Assembly (NCBI RefSeq): GCF_001014975.1
Contig: NZ_BBXA01000020.1
Location: forward strand, 248,001 to 312,000
Length of the DNA stretch: 64,000 nt
Direction of reading: 5' to 3'
Origin: Novosphingobium sp. MD-1
GTDB lineage: Bacteria > Pseudomonadota > Alphaproteobacteria > Sphingomonadales > Sphingomonadaceae
A program made the translations under genes and the position numbers. The notes below the pieces were generated by a model. It did not search any database. It was not told where the DNA came from and worked only from the letters and a program-made list of their open reading frames with translations. Below, one piece after another: positions 33,644 to 42,002 of this stretch; position 1 is the stretch's first letter, and every line of letters begins with the position of its first letter.

Positions 33644-35883
33644 GCATCGTGAAGGATCGAGAAGCCGCCGGCGCGGCACTGAGCCGCCGGTCGTTGAACC
33701 GCCGCTCGTTCCTCGCCGCGTCGCTCGCGGGCGGGGCGGTGCTGACCTTCGACGCCCGGATCGCGCTGGCGCAGGCGACTGGCGCGGCGGGCGAACCCGT
33801 CCTGCTCACCGCGTTCATCCGCATCAACGCGGACAACAGCGTGACCATCGGCGCCAAGAATCCCGAGATCGGCCAGGGCGTGAAGACCATGCTGCCGATG
33901 CTGATCGCCGAGGAACTCGACGTGGCGTGGAACCAGGTCCGCATCGAGCAGACCGACGCCGACGACAAGCGCTATGGCCTTCAGGTCGCCGGCGGCAGCA
34001 CCGCGACGCCGAACAACTGGCTTCCCATGCGCCAGGCCGGCGCGGCCGCGCGCGCCATGCTGGTGGCGGCGGCGGCCAAGCAGTGGGGCGTCGCCCCGGC
34101 GTCGCTTTCGACCGAAGCCGGCAAGGTGATCGACAAGGCCGGCGGGCGCAGCATGCCCTATGCCGCGCTGGCGCGCGAGGCGGCCGGCATGCCCGTGCCC
34201 GATCTCGCCACGGTGCCGCTCAAGCCGGCGGATGCATTCCATATCATCGGCCAGCCGATGCAGGGCGTGGACACGCCCAAGATCGTCAAGGGCACGCCGC
34301 TGTTCGGGATCGATACGCACCTGCCCGGCATGCTCCACGCCGCGCTGGTCAAGTGCCCGGCGTTCGGCGGCACCATCGCCCGGATCGACGATGCGGCCGT
34401 GCGCGGGATTCCGGGCGTCGTCGCCGTGGTACCGGTCAACAGCGGCCTTGTCCCGCCGGGGCAGCAGGATGCCGTCGCGATCGTCGCCGACAGCTGGTGG
34501 AAAGCCAGCAAGGCGCGCGAAAAGCTGGTGGTGGCGTGGGACGATGCCGCGCAGAAGCAATTCTCGACCGCCGGCTATGCGAAGCAGGCCGCCGATGCGC
34601 TGGGCGCCGCGCCGCAGGCCGATCTGTTCAAGGCTGGCGACGCCGACAAGGCCCTGGCCGGCGCGACAAAGACCGTGACCGCCGACTATTCCTATCCCTT
34701 CCTGGCCCACGCCACGCTGGAGCCGCAGAACTGCACCGCGCTGTGGACGGCGGACGGCAAGCTGGAGCTGTGGGCGCCGACGCAGAACCCGGGCGCCGGG
34801 CGCAAGGAAGTGGCCGCCATGCTCGGCATCGCGCCCGAAGCGATGACCATCCACATGACGCGCATCGGCGGCGGTTTCGGCCGCCGGCTGATGAGCGACT
34901 ACATGGTGCTGGCGGCGCAGGTGGCGAAGGGCGTACCCGGCCGGCCGGTCAAGCTGCTGTGGGACCGCACGGACGATCTGCGGCACGATTACTATCGTCC
35001 CGCCGGCTGGCACCGCTTCACCGCCGGCCTCGATGCCAAGGGCGCGCTGATCGCGTTCAAGGACCACTTCATCACCTTCGGCGCGGACGGGAAACCGATC
35101 CGCGCGGCGGAAATGAGCTCGACCGAATTTCCCGCTCCGGTCGTGCCTGATGCCCATCTGGGCGCGACTTATCTCAAGACCAACCTGCCGACGGGCTGGC
35201 TGCGCGCGCCGACCTCCAACGCCATGGCCTTCGTGTACCAGGGCTTCCTGGACGAAGTGGCCGAGGCCGCTGGCATCGACCTGCCCGAACTGATGCGCCG
35301 CACGCTGGGCGAACCGCGCGAACTGCCGACCGAGCGCAAGGGGCTGGTGTTCCACACCGGCCGCGCCCGCAGCGTGATCGACGCGGTGTGCAAGGCCGCG
35401 AACTGGACCGGGCGCACAGGCCCCGCAAAGGGCGCGGGCGACGCGGTCAAAGGGCGCGGCTTCGGCTTCTATTTCAGCCATCGCGGCTATTTCGCGGAAG
35501 TCGTCGACGTCACCGTTTCGGGCGGAACGTCGGTGAAGGTCGACAAGATCTGGATGGCGGGCGACATCGGCAGCCAGGTCATCAACCCGCTCAATGCCGA
35601 GCACCAGTCGCAGGGTGCGGCGATCGATGGCATCGCGCAGGCGCTGGTGTGGCAGCCGGTGGTGCAGGAAGCCGGCGCGGTCACGGCCGACAACTTCGGC
35701 GATTTCCCGCTGCTGCGCATCGATGCCGTGCCGCGCGATGTCGCGATCACCTGGGTGAAGAGCGATTTCCCGCCCACCGGACTGGGCGAACCGGCCCTCC
35801 CGCCGGTCATTCCGGCGATTGCCAACGCCATCCGCGCCGCCACCGGCAAACGGCTGCGATCCCTGCCGTTGCAGTTGACCTGA
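33640..35883 (+). CDS. iorB: Molybdopterin-binding large subunit of a xanthine dehydrogenase-family hydroxylase (IorB-like), Tat-exported
   Basis: 747 residues. A twin-arginine signal (LNRRSFLAASLAGGAVL, about residues 19-35) shows folded export to the periplasm. The rest is the IorB/aldehyde oxidase fold: NPEIGQGVKTMLPMLIAEEL, QVAGGSTATPNNWLPMRQAGAAARAML, THLPGMLHAALVKCPAFGG, HATLEPQNCTA, TRIGGGFGRRLMSDYM, and a terminal PPTGLGEPALPPVIPAIANAI carrying the catalytic Glu (GEPALPP). Such enzymes hydroxylate aldehydes or N-heterocycles with water. With two amine dehydrogenases in the same island, oxidation of the product aldehyde is the most economical reading; N-heterocycle hydroxylation remains possible. 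Confidence 0.9.
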   Translation: MSIVKDREAAGAALSRRSLNRRSFLAASLAGGAVLTFDARIALAQATGAAGEPVLLTAFIRINADNSVTIGAKNPEIGQGVKTMLPMLIAEELDVAWNQVRIEQTDADDKRYGLQVAGGSTATPNNWLPMRQAGAAARAMLVAAAAKQWGVAPASLSTEAGKVIDKAGGRSMPYAALAREAAGMPVPDLATVPLKPADAFHIIGQPMQGVDTPKIVKGTPLFGIDTHLPGMLHAALVKCPAFGGTIARIDDAAVRGIPGVVAVVPVNSGLVPPGQQDAVAIVADSWWKASKAREKLVVAWDDAAQKQFSTAGYAKQAADALGAAPQADLFKAGDADKALAGATKTVTADYSYPFLAHATLEPQNCTALWTADGKLELWAPTQNPGAGRKEVAAMLGIAPEAMTIHMTRIGGGFGRRLMSDYMVLAAQVAKGVPGRPVKLLWDRTDDLRHDYYRPAGWHRFTAGLDAKGALIAFKDHFITFGADGKPIRAAEMSSTEFPAPVVPDAHLGATYLKTNLPTGWLRAPTSNAMAFVYQGFLDEVAEAAGIDLPELMRRTLGEPRELPTERKGLVFHTGRARSVIDAVCKAANWTGRTGPAKGAGDAVKGRGFGFYFSHRGYFAEVVDVTVSGGTSVKVDKIWMAGDIGSQVINPLNAEHQSQGAAIDGIAQALVWQPVVQEAGAVTADNFGDFPLLRIDAVPRDVAITWVKSDFPPTGLGEPALPPVIPAIANAIRAATGKRLRSLPLQLT

Positions 35884-35925
35884 TCGCGGCCCGAACGCCG
35901 CCCGTCAGGACAGCTTCCAACATCC

Positions 35926-35964
35926 AAAAGGCGTGTGATTCCAACCGGATCACACGCCTTTTTT
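35926..35964 (+). terminator. Rho-independent terminator after iorB
   Basis: AAAAGGCGTGTGAT and ATCACACGCC form an 11-12 base stem with a short loop, followed by TTTTTT. It separates iorAB from the qhp operon. Confidence 0.92.
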
Positions 35965-36004
35965 CGCATCTGCAAAAAAGATGGGCGGCGCTGCAACAAA
36001 GGCG

Positions 36005-36030
36005 TTGACCAATCTTGGACAAGCGTCAAG
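36005..36030 (+). promoter_or_regulatory. Shared amine-regulon element upstream of qhpA
   Basis: TTGAC (36005-36009), six bases, TGGAC, AAGC, GTCAA (36025-36029). TTGGAC-AAGC-GTCAA is the palindrome-like core. Spacing is identical to the element before mauB, and 18 of the 25 positions from TTGAC to GTCAA are identical. The qhpA ATG is 66 bases further on. Confidence 0.65.
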
Positions 36031-36094
36031 CTTGCTCTCGTGACCCGCGCTCGAATCGCGCCGCTTCCGGTCCAATCAGGGGGATTTCGCGAGC

Positions 36095-37939
36095 ATGGCC
36101 TACCCGGATACCGAGTCCCGTCCACACGACGCGCAGGATGCCGCCGCCAGCCCATCCTGGCGGGCCGCGCTGGCGACGCGCCTGTCGCTGCGCCCGCTGC
36201 TGCTGGCGGGCCTGTGCACCGCCACCGCCGTTGTCGCGCAGGCCGGGGGCATGACCGGCGGCATGGCTGGCGGGGCGGACAAGCCCGAAAGCGAGGAAGG
36301 CATCCCGGTCACCGATAGCCTGACCAAGGAAAAGTGCGGCGCCTGCCACACCGCCGACGCGAAGGGCAATCTTTCGCGCATTTCCTGGCTGCGCACCACG
36401 CCGGAAGGCTGGGCGCAGGCGATCAAGCGCATGGTCAAGCTGAACGGCTTGCAGATCACGCCCGAGGAATCGCGGCAGGTGGTCCGCTATCTTTCGAGCA
36501 GCCACGGGCTTGCCCCCGAGGAAGCAAGGCCGGTGATGTACCTCGTGGAGCATCGCATCCAGGACGAGACCAACATCCCCAGCGAATCCCTGCGCGGCGC
36601 CTGTGCCACGTGCCACGCCTTTGCCCAGCCGCTTTCCTGGCGACGGTCGGGCAGCGAATGGAAGCTGCTGCAGGATTTCCACGTCGCGCTCTATTCGCAG
36701 GCCGACGTCCAGTATCGCCGCCCCGCCACGGACGAACCCGGCGCGGTCTTCGGCCAGCCGACGCCGATCGTGACCAAGCCCGGCGCGACGCCGGTGACGC
36801 AGGGCCAGATCGCGCTGGACTATACGCGCAAGGTCGCCCCGCTACACACGCCCGAATGGACGCAGTGGAAGTCCCGGATGCAGGATCCGCGCCTGGCGGG
36901 CAAATGGCTGGTCAGCGCCTCCGCCCCGGGCAAGGGCCGGTTCATCGGCACGATGACCATCGGTGCCACGGCCGACAGCGACGAATTCAAGACCGGCATC
37001 GCGCTGCGGTCGCTGACCGACGGATCGACGCTGAGCCGGACCGGCAACGGCATCGTCTATGCCGGCTACAGCTGGCGCGGCCGCTCCGCGCCATCCGCGC
37101 AGCCTTCCGCGCCCGATGCGCTCGACAATCCGACGCGCGAGACCATGTGGTTCTCGCCCGATCGCAAGAACGCCGAAGGTCGCTGGTTCTGGGGGGAATA
37201 TCAGGAATTCGGTTTCGACGTGAAGCTGGTACGCGCCGACGGCAGCCCGACGATCGGCGCTGTCTGGCCCAACGCGATCAAGGCCGGCACCAGGGGGGTG
37301 GACGTCCACATTTTCGGCGATAGCCTGCCGGCTGCGCCGACTGCGAAGGATATCGACCTTGGCGCCGGGCTAGCGGTGACCAGGGTCGTCACCGCGAGCC
37401 CCACCGAAATCGTCGTATCGGTCGATGCCGCCCCCGGCGCTGTCGCCGGCGTGCATGATGTTTCGGTGGGGAGCGCGGTGCTCGCTTCGGCCCTGCCGGT
37501 CTATCGCAAGGTCGATTACCTGAAGGTCACGCCTGACACCAACCTGTCGCGGCTGGGCGGCGCGCACTTCGCCAAGGGATACGCCCAGTTCGATGCCGTG
37601 GGCTTCGACAACGGCCCCGATGGCAAGCCCAACACCGCCGACGACGTGAACATCGGCCCCGTCGCCGCCGACTGGAGCATCCAGGAGTTCCAGTCGGTCT
37701 GGTACGATGACGACAAGGCCTATGTCGGTTCGATCAGCCAGAAGGCGCTGTTCACGCCGAACGTGGACGGACCGAACCCGCAGCGCAGCGGCAATCGCAA
37801 CAACTATGGCGAGGTCTGGGTGGTCGCCACGGCCAAGGCCGAAAAGGACGCCCAGGGCAAGCCGCTGACGGCCAAGTCCTACCTCGTCGTCACCGTTCCC
37901 GCCTACAAGCGCTGGGATCAGCCGGAGGTTTCGCAATGA
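36095..37939 (+). CDS. qhpA: Quinohemoprotein amine dehydrogenase alpha subunit (diheme)
   Basis: 614 residues. A hydrophobic export signal (LRPLLLAGLCTATAVVAQA, about residues 32-50) leads into a diheme cytochrome domain with CGACH at 81-85 and CATCH at 170-174, followed by beta-rich Ig-like domains (for example DPRLAGKWLVSASAPGKGRFIGTMTIG). This matches the alpha subunit of quinohemoprotein amine dehydrogenase, a periplasmic heterotrimer that deaminates primary amines and passes electrons from CTQ through two hemes. It overlaps qhpD by 4 bases (ATGA). A shared regulatory element lies 66-90 bases upstream. Confidence 0.95.
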   Translation: MAYPDTESRPHDAQDAAASPSWRAALATRLSLRPLLLAGLCTATAVVAQAGGMTGGMAGGADKPESEEGIPVTDSLTKEKCGACHTADAKGNLSRISWLRTTPEGWAQAIKRMVKLNGLQITPEESRQVVRYLSSSHGLAPEEARPVMYLVEHRIQDETNIPSESLRGACATCHAFAQPLSWRRSGSEWKLLQDFHVALYSQADVQYRRPATDEPGAVFGQPTPIVTKPGATPVTQGQIALDYTRKVAPLHTPEWTQWKSRMQDPRLAGKWLVSASAPGKGRFIGTMTIGATADSDEFKTGIALRSLTDGSTLSRTGNGIVYAGYSWRGRSAPSAQPSAPDALDNPTRETMWFSPDRKNAEGRWFWGEYQEFGFDVKLVRADGSPTIGAVWPNAIKAGTRGVDVHIFGDSLPAAPTAKDIDLGAGLAVTRVVTASPTEIVVSVDAAPGAVAGVHDVSVGSAVLASALPVYRKVDYLKVTPDTNLSRLGGAHFAKGYAQFDAVGFDNGPDGKPNTADDVNIGPVAADWSIQEFQSVWYDDDKAYVGSISQKALFTPNVDGPNPQRSGNRNNYGEVWVVATAKAEKDAQGKPLTAKSYLVVTVPAYKRWDQPEVSQ

Positions 37940-39390
37940 CGACCATGCTGGCCCACCGCTACCGGCGCGGCGAACTTCACGAATTCCGCTCGTCCGACAC
38001 GGACTTCATGTACCTGGTTTCGGCGGGCGCGATCTTCGCGCTCGACGAAGGCACCCGCGCCGTGCTCGATCTGCTCGACGAGGGCGAGATGAGCCACGAG
38101 GAACTGGCCACGGCGCTGGCCGGCGCAGGCCATTCCCCGGCGGACGCGGAGGACCTGATCCGCGAATTGCGGCAGGTCCGCGCGATCCATTCGGAACAGG
38201 TCACCATCGCACCCGCGCCGTCCGCCCCGCCGGCGGACTATCCCCTGCAGGCGCTGGTGCTCAACGTCACCAACCAATGCAACCTGGCCTGCACCTATTG
38301 CTACGAATTCGGCGCGGACAAGATCGCCACGCCCGCCGGCAAGCCGAAGTACATGGCGCTGGAAACCGCGAAGTCCTCGGTCGATTTCCTACTCGCCGGA
38401 TCGGGCAACCGCGAAGCGGTGCACATCACCTTCTTCGGCGGCGAAACGCTGATGAACTTCCGCCTGCTGCGCGATGTGGTGGGCTATGCCAACGAGCAGG
38501 CGGCGGCGCAGGGGCGCAAGATCACCTTCAGCCTCACCACCAACGCCACGCTGCTGACCGACGAGATCATCGATTTCCTGTCGGACAACGCGATCGGCGT
38601 CACCGTCAGCATGGACGGCCCGGCGGAAATGCAGGACGCCCGCCGCGTCTACAAGAGCGGCAAGGGCAGCTATGCGGTGATCGAGCCGCGCCTGCGCAAG
38701 CTGATCGCCCGCCACAGGACGCGCGCGATCACAGCGCGCGTCACCCTGACGGCGGGGATCACCGACGTGATCCGCATCTACCGCCATCTCAAGGACGACA
38801 TCGGCTTCCACGAAGTGGGCTTCGCGCCGGTGACGACCGCGGGCGAGGAGCGCGAATATTCGCTCAACGGCGATGACATGACCGGCGTCCTCGCCGGTTT
38901 CCATGCCCTCGCCGACGAATGGCTGGACTATGCGCTGCAAGGGCGGATGCACGGCTTCACCAACGTCAGCGAAACCATCGGTGAACTGATCCAGGGCACC
39001 AACAAGTCGCACCCGTGCGGCGCGGGCCTCGGCCTGCTGGGCGTGAGCCCGTCGGGCGACCTTTCGCCCTGCCACCGCTTCACCGATGCCGATACGCACA
39101 CCCTGGGCCACATCTCCACCGGGATCGACCAGGGCAAGCGCGAGGACTTCCTTGCGCGCGGGCACGTTCAGGCCAAGTACGAATGCCAATCGTGCTGGGC
39201 GCGTCCGCTCTGCGCCGGCGGCTGCCATCACGAGGCCTTCGTCCGCTATGGCGATACCGGCCACGCCAACCTGCATTATTGCGACTGGATCCGCCAATGG
39301 ACCGACACGTGCCTGAAGATCTACGGCACGCTGGCCGTGCGCAACCCCGGCTTCCTCGAACGCTTCGCTGAACGAAAGGGCTTGTCATGA
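37936..39390 (+). CDS. qhpD: Radical SAM/SPASM thioether-forming maturase of the amine dehydrogenase gamma subunit
   Basis: 484 residues. An N-terminal PqqD-like peptide-recognition segment (residues 1-90, YLVSAGAIFALDEGTRAVLDLLDEG) is followed by a radical SAM core with the cluster cysteines CNLACTYC (115, 119, 122) and ITFFGGETLMNF. A C-terminal SPASM region has further cysteines (CGAGLGLLGVSPSGDLSPCHRF, CQSCWARPLCAGGCHHEAF) for auxiliary clusters. QhpD forms the Cys-to-Asp/Glu thioether bonds inside QhpC in the cytoplasm before export. Overlaps of 4 bases with qhpA and qhpC show tight translational coupling with its substrate. Confidence 0.95.
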   Translation: MTTMLAHRYRRGELHEFRSSDTDFMYLVSAGAIFALDEGTRAVLDLLDEGEMSHEELATALAGAGHSPADAEDLIRELRQVRAIHSEQVTIAPAPSAPPADYPLQALVLNVTNQCNLACTYCYEFGADKIATPAGKPKYMALETAKSSVDFLLAGSGNREAVHITFFGGETLMNFRLLRDVVGYANEQAAAQGRKITFSLTTNATLLTDEIIDFLSDNAIGVTVSMDGPAEMQDARRVYKSGKGSYAVIEPRLRKLIARHRTRAITARVTLTAGITDVIRIYRHLKDDIGFHEVGFAPVTTAGEEREYSLNGDDMTGVLAGFHALADEWLDYALQGRMHGFTNVSETIGELIQGTNKSHPCGAGLGLLGVSPSGDLSPCHRFTDADTHTLGHISTGIDQGKREDFLARGHVQAKYECQSCWARPLCAGGCHHEAFVRYGDTGHANLHYCDWIRQWTDTCLKIYGTLAVRNPGFLERFAERKGLS

Positions 39391-39716
39391 AGCATCTCAA
39401 GCCGATCAATAAGAAGGCCCAGAAGATCGAAGAGACCATCACTTCGGTTGATGAAGACGTCGTCGCGCTGCAGCAGCAGCCGCGCCCACACGTACCGATG
39501 GGGTGCACCCTGTCGTTCTCGCCGGGGTGGGAAGTCGATGCCGGGGGCGGCACGGCGGGCCTGTGCCAGCCGGTCGAGCGCGACATCTACGATTGCTATG
39601 TCACCTGCTTCTGGCCGGTGCAGGTGCCCGACCACGTCAATTATTCGCCGGACTGGGCGAGCAATTGCGCGGCGGCAACGAAGGACTGGCGCAATCTCGA
39701 TCTCGTCTTCCCGTGA
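39387..39716 (+). CDS. qhpC: Quinohemoprotein amine dehydrogenase gamma subunit, CTQ precursor peptide
   Basis: 109 residues: an N-terminal leader of about 30 residues rich in Lys/Glu, then the crosslinked catalytic subunit. Aligned from memory to the Pseudomonas/Paracoccus subunit, every bridge is preserved with correct spacing: Cys40-Glu49, Cys60-Asp66, Cys74-Asp82 thioethers and the Cys70-Trp76 pair that becomes cysteine tryptophylquinone. Asp66 is also the proposed catalytic base. Motifs are GWEVDAGGGTAGLCQPVE, YDCYVTCFWPVQVP and WRNLDLVFP. The residue before the CTQ tryptophan is Phe instead of the Trp I recall in characterised proteins. A 14-base GC palindrome (39717-39730) directly follows the stop; qhpB starts 94 bases later. 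Confidence 0.96.
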   Translation: MKHLKPINKKAQKIEETITSVDEDVVALQQQPRPHVPMGCTLSFSPGWEVDAGGGTAGLCQPVERDIYDCYVTCFWPVQVPDHVNYSPDWASNCAAATKDWRNLDLVFP

Positions 39717-39810
39717 GCGGGCGCGCCCGCGCCTGCCACGCCGAACCCTGACCATCCGGGGCGGACCTGCCGCGTTCCTGCGGCGCGCCCCTTCGAGGAA
39801 GAGAAGCACG

Positions 39811-40938
39811 ATGAAGCAGCTTCGTTCCCTGCCCCGCCTGAAAGCCCTGATAGCGAAAGCACGGGTGGCGCCGGCACTCGTTACGGCGCTGGCCGCCGCG
39901 GCGCCCGCCCATGCCGGCACGATGATGATCGGCACGTATCCGGACAAGCTGTTCACGATCGACGACACCAACGGCGCGATCACAGACCGTATCCAGCTGC
40001 AGGCGGGCCTGCCCACCTCGCTGCGCCTGTCCAACGACAAGGCGAAGATCTACGTCACGACGATCACCACCAGCGGGATCGTGGTGCTGGACAGCGCCAC
40101 GCGGCGCATCCTCAACCAGTTCAGCCTGAACACGCCCACCACCAAGTACCGCTTCATGGGCGGCGTTCCCGATCCGACGGGCCGCTGGTACTACACCCAG
40201 CTCATCCGCTTCGACAAGGAACCGGACCGCTACAAGGTTAGCAAGCCGCTCTACGCGGTGATCGATCTTCAGCAGAAGAAGGTCGCGCGGACAGTGGAAA
40301 TCGATCCGCAGGACGATACGCTCGGCGGCTTCCGCCCCACCTTCGCGCTCTCGCCCGACGGCAAGACGCTGTACAAGTTCGGCGACAAGGTGCTGGTGAT
40401 CGATACGGCGACCCTGAAGGTCAGCGACCGGCTGGACCTTGCCAAGCCGGAAACCACGGGCATGGAGAACGTGGCGTTCGGCGGCGGCGTGGAAGCGTTG
40501 CAGAATCCCAACGAGTTCGTCTCGCTGTTCAACGCTTCCGACCCCTATGTCCACGCCAAGATGTTCGGCATCGGGCGCTTCAACCTGACCAACCGCACGT
40601 TCGATTTCACCCCGATCGGCCCGGTGCCCACCGGCATGGCCGGGCTGGAAGTCACGCCCGACGGGAAGGACGGCTATACCGTCGTCACCAACGGCACGCT
40701 GGGCAACAAGCGCTGCGAATTCTGGCACTTCGACATGGCCACCAACAAGGTGATGGAGAAGGCGGAATTCCACTGCCGTTCGCGCTTCTCGTTCGGCATC
40801 TCGGCCGACGGCCAGAAGCTGTACATCCACGGCGCCAGCTATGACATCGAGGTGTACGACGCCAAGACGCTCAAGTACGAACGCACCTGGGATCTCGGTG
40901 CCGATGCCACCATGGCCGGCCTGCTCCACCTGAAATAG
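39811..40938 (+). CDS. qhpB: Quinohemoprotein amine dehydrogenase beta subunit (beta-propeller)
   Basis: 375 residues from the ATG at 39811, preceded by GAGGAAGAG. A signal peptide ends near APAHA (about residue 35). The mature protein is a seven-bladed propeller with repeats such as LPTSLRLSNDKAKIYVTTITTSGIVVLDSATRRIL, GGFRPTFALSPDGKTLYKFGDKVLVIDTATLKV and FSFGISADGQKLYIHGASYDIEVYDAKTLKYERTWDL. With the alpha and gamma subunits it forms the periplasmic heterotrimer and helps shape the amine-binding pocket. It carries no cofactor itself. Confidence 0.94.
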   Translation: MKQLRSLPRLKALIAKARVAPALVTALAAAAPAHAGTMMIGTYPDKLFTIDDTNGAITDRIQLQAGLPTSLRLSNDKAKIYVTTITTSGIVVLDSATRRILNQFSLNTPTTKYRFMGGVPDPTGRWYYTQLIRFDKEPDRYKVSKPLYAVIDLQQKKVARTVEIDPQDDTLGGFRPTFALSPDGKTLYKFGDKVLVIDTATLKVSDRLDLAKPETTGMENVAFGGGVEALQNPNEFVSLFNASDPYVHAKMFGIGRFNLTNRTFDFTPIGPVPTGMAGLEVTPDGKDGYTVVTNGTLGNKRCEFWHFDMATNKVMEKAEFHCRSRFSFGISADGQKLYIHGASYDIEVYDAKTLKYERTWDLGADATMAGLLHLK

Positions 40939-40962
40939 CGGGACGACGATGACAGGACGCCC

Positions 40963-41985
40963 ATGACCGGACCACAGCCAGCGGTGCGATTGCGGGGCGG
41001 CGGCGTTTCCGTCGCGACCTGCGCGCACCTGCTGGCGCAAGACGGGTTTTGCCTGGCGGGGGCGGCGGTCGAACCGCGCGCCCCCGTTCCCGTGATCATG
41101 CTGAGCGATCCGGCGCTGGCGCTGCTGCGCGACATCTTCGGCCAGCCGGGCCTGTTCGCCGCCCTGCCTCGCATCGAACGACGTGTGGTTTCGTGGGGCG
41201 GCAGCGTGTCCGCGCCGCTGCCCCATGGCGCGGCGGTGGTGTCCGGCGCCCAGATCGAGGCCGAACTGGGCCTGCCGGCGCTGCCCGCCGACATGCTCCA
41301 GGAGGCACCCGCGCCGTTCACCATCCACGGCGCGCCGCCGTTTCCCGAACCCGCGCTGCACCGTTTCGGCACGCGCGAGGCCGTGGCTGTGCCGGTCACG
41401 CTGCGCGCGGGGGCCGATCGCGCGACCTGCCATGTCGAAGCCACGCCGGAAGGGTGGCTGTTCCTGATTCCGCAAGGGGCAGACGCCGCCTGGCTGCTGG
41501 GCGTGGGCAACGCGCCGGAAGCCTTGCTGGCGCAAAGCCGCATGGTCGCGCCGCTGGTCGACACGCTGGGGCCGGCAGGCGCCCGGTTCGAAACCGCGCC
41601 GCGCCTGCTCGACCGGCTCGCCGGTCCGGACTGGATCGCCTGCGGCACCGCGGCGATCGCCTTCGATCCGATCTGCGGCGACGGCACCGCGCAGGCCGCG
41701 CGCGAGGCCATCCTGGCAGCGGCGGTGCTGGCCGCGATCCGCGACGGCGGCGACCGCGAGGCGCTGCTCGCGCACTACCGGGCGATGCTGATCGCCTCGA
41801 TGCGACGGCACCTGCAGGTCAGCCTGCCGTTCTACCGCTCAGGGGGCGACACGCCCTGGTGGCACGAACAGGCGGAGGCGCTGGCGCAGGGCCATGCCTG
41901 GTGCACCGGCCAGCTGGCGCGCGTGCCCGAACCGCGCTTCGTGCTGCGCGGCAACCGCCTGTTCGCGCGGGAGGCAGCCGCCTGA
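40963..41985 (+). CDS. qhpG: Flavin-dependent tryptophan monooxygenase of CTQ biogenesis (short form)
   Basis: 340 residues, 24 bases after qhpB. An N-terminal Rossmann-like start with GGGVSVATCAHLL (residues 12-24) and a later FDPICGDGTAQAAREAIL resembling the GDG motif of flavin monooxygenases and tryptophan halogenases; GWLFLIPQG also fits. In the described pathway QhpG hydroxylates the gamma-subunit tryptophan that becomes CTQ. It seems shorter than typical members and its first glycine motif deviates from GxGxxG, so it may be divergent. Position between qhpB and the exporter gene strongly supports the assignment. Confidence 0.82.
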   Translation: MTGPQPAVRLRGGGVSVATCAHLLAQDGFCLAGAAVEPRAPVPVIMLSDPALALLRDIFGQPGLFAALPRIERRVVSWGGSVSAPLPHGAAVVSGAQIEAELGLPALPADMLQEAPAPFTIHGAPPFPEPALHRFGTREAVAVPVTLRAGADRATCHVEATPEGWLFLIPQGADAAWLLGVGNAPEALLAQSRMVAPLVDTLGPAGARFETAPRLLDRLAGPDWIACGTAAIAFDPICGDGTAQAAREAILAAAVLAAIRDGGDREALLAHYRAMLIASMRRHLQVSLPFYRSGGDTPWWHEQAEALAQGHAWCTGQLARVPEPRFVLRGNRLFAREAAA

Positions 41986-42002
41986 ACCCGCCCCCCGCCC
42001 CG

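Noticed and set aside
39717..39730. GCGGGCGCGCCCGC, a 14-base perfect palindrome after qhpC
   Set aside because: It is composed only of G and C in a GC-rich genome, has no loop and no T-run. It may be an mRNA 3' structure but is not convincing on its own.
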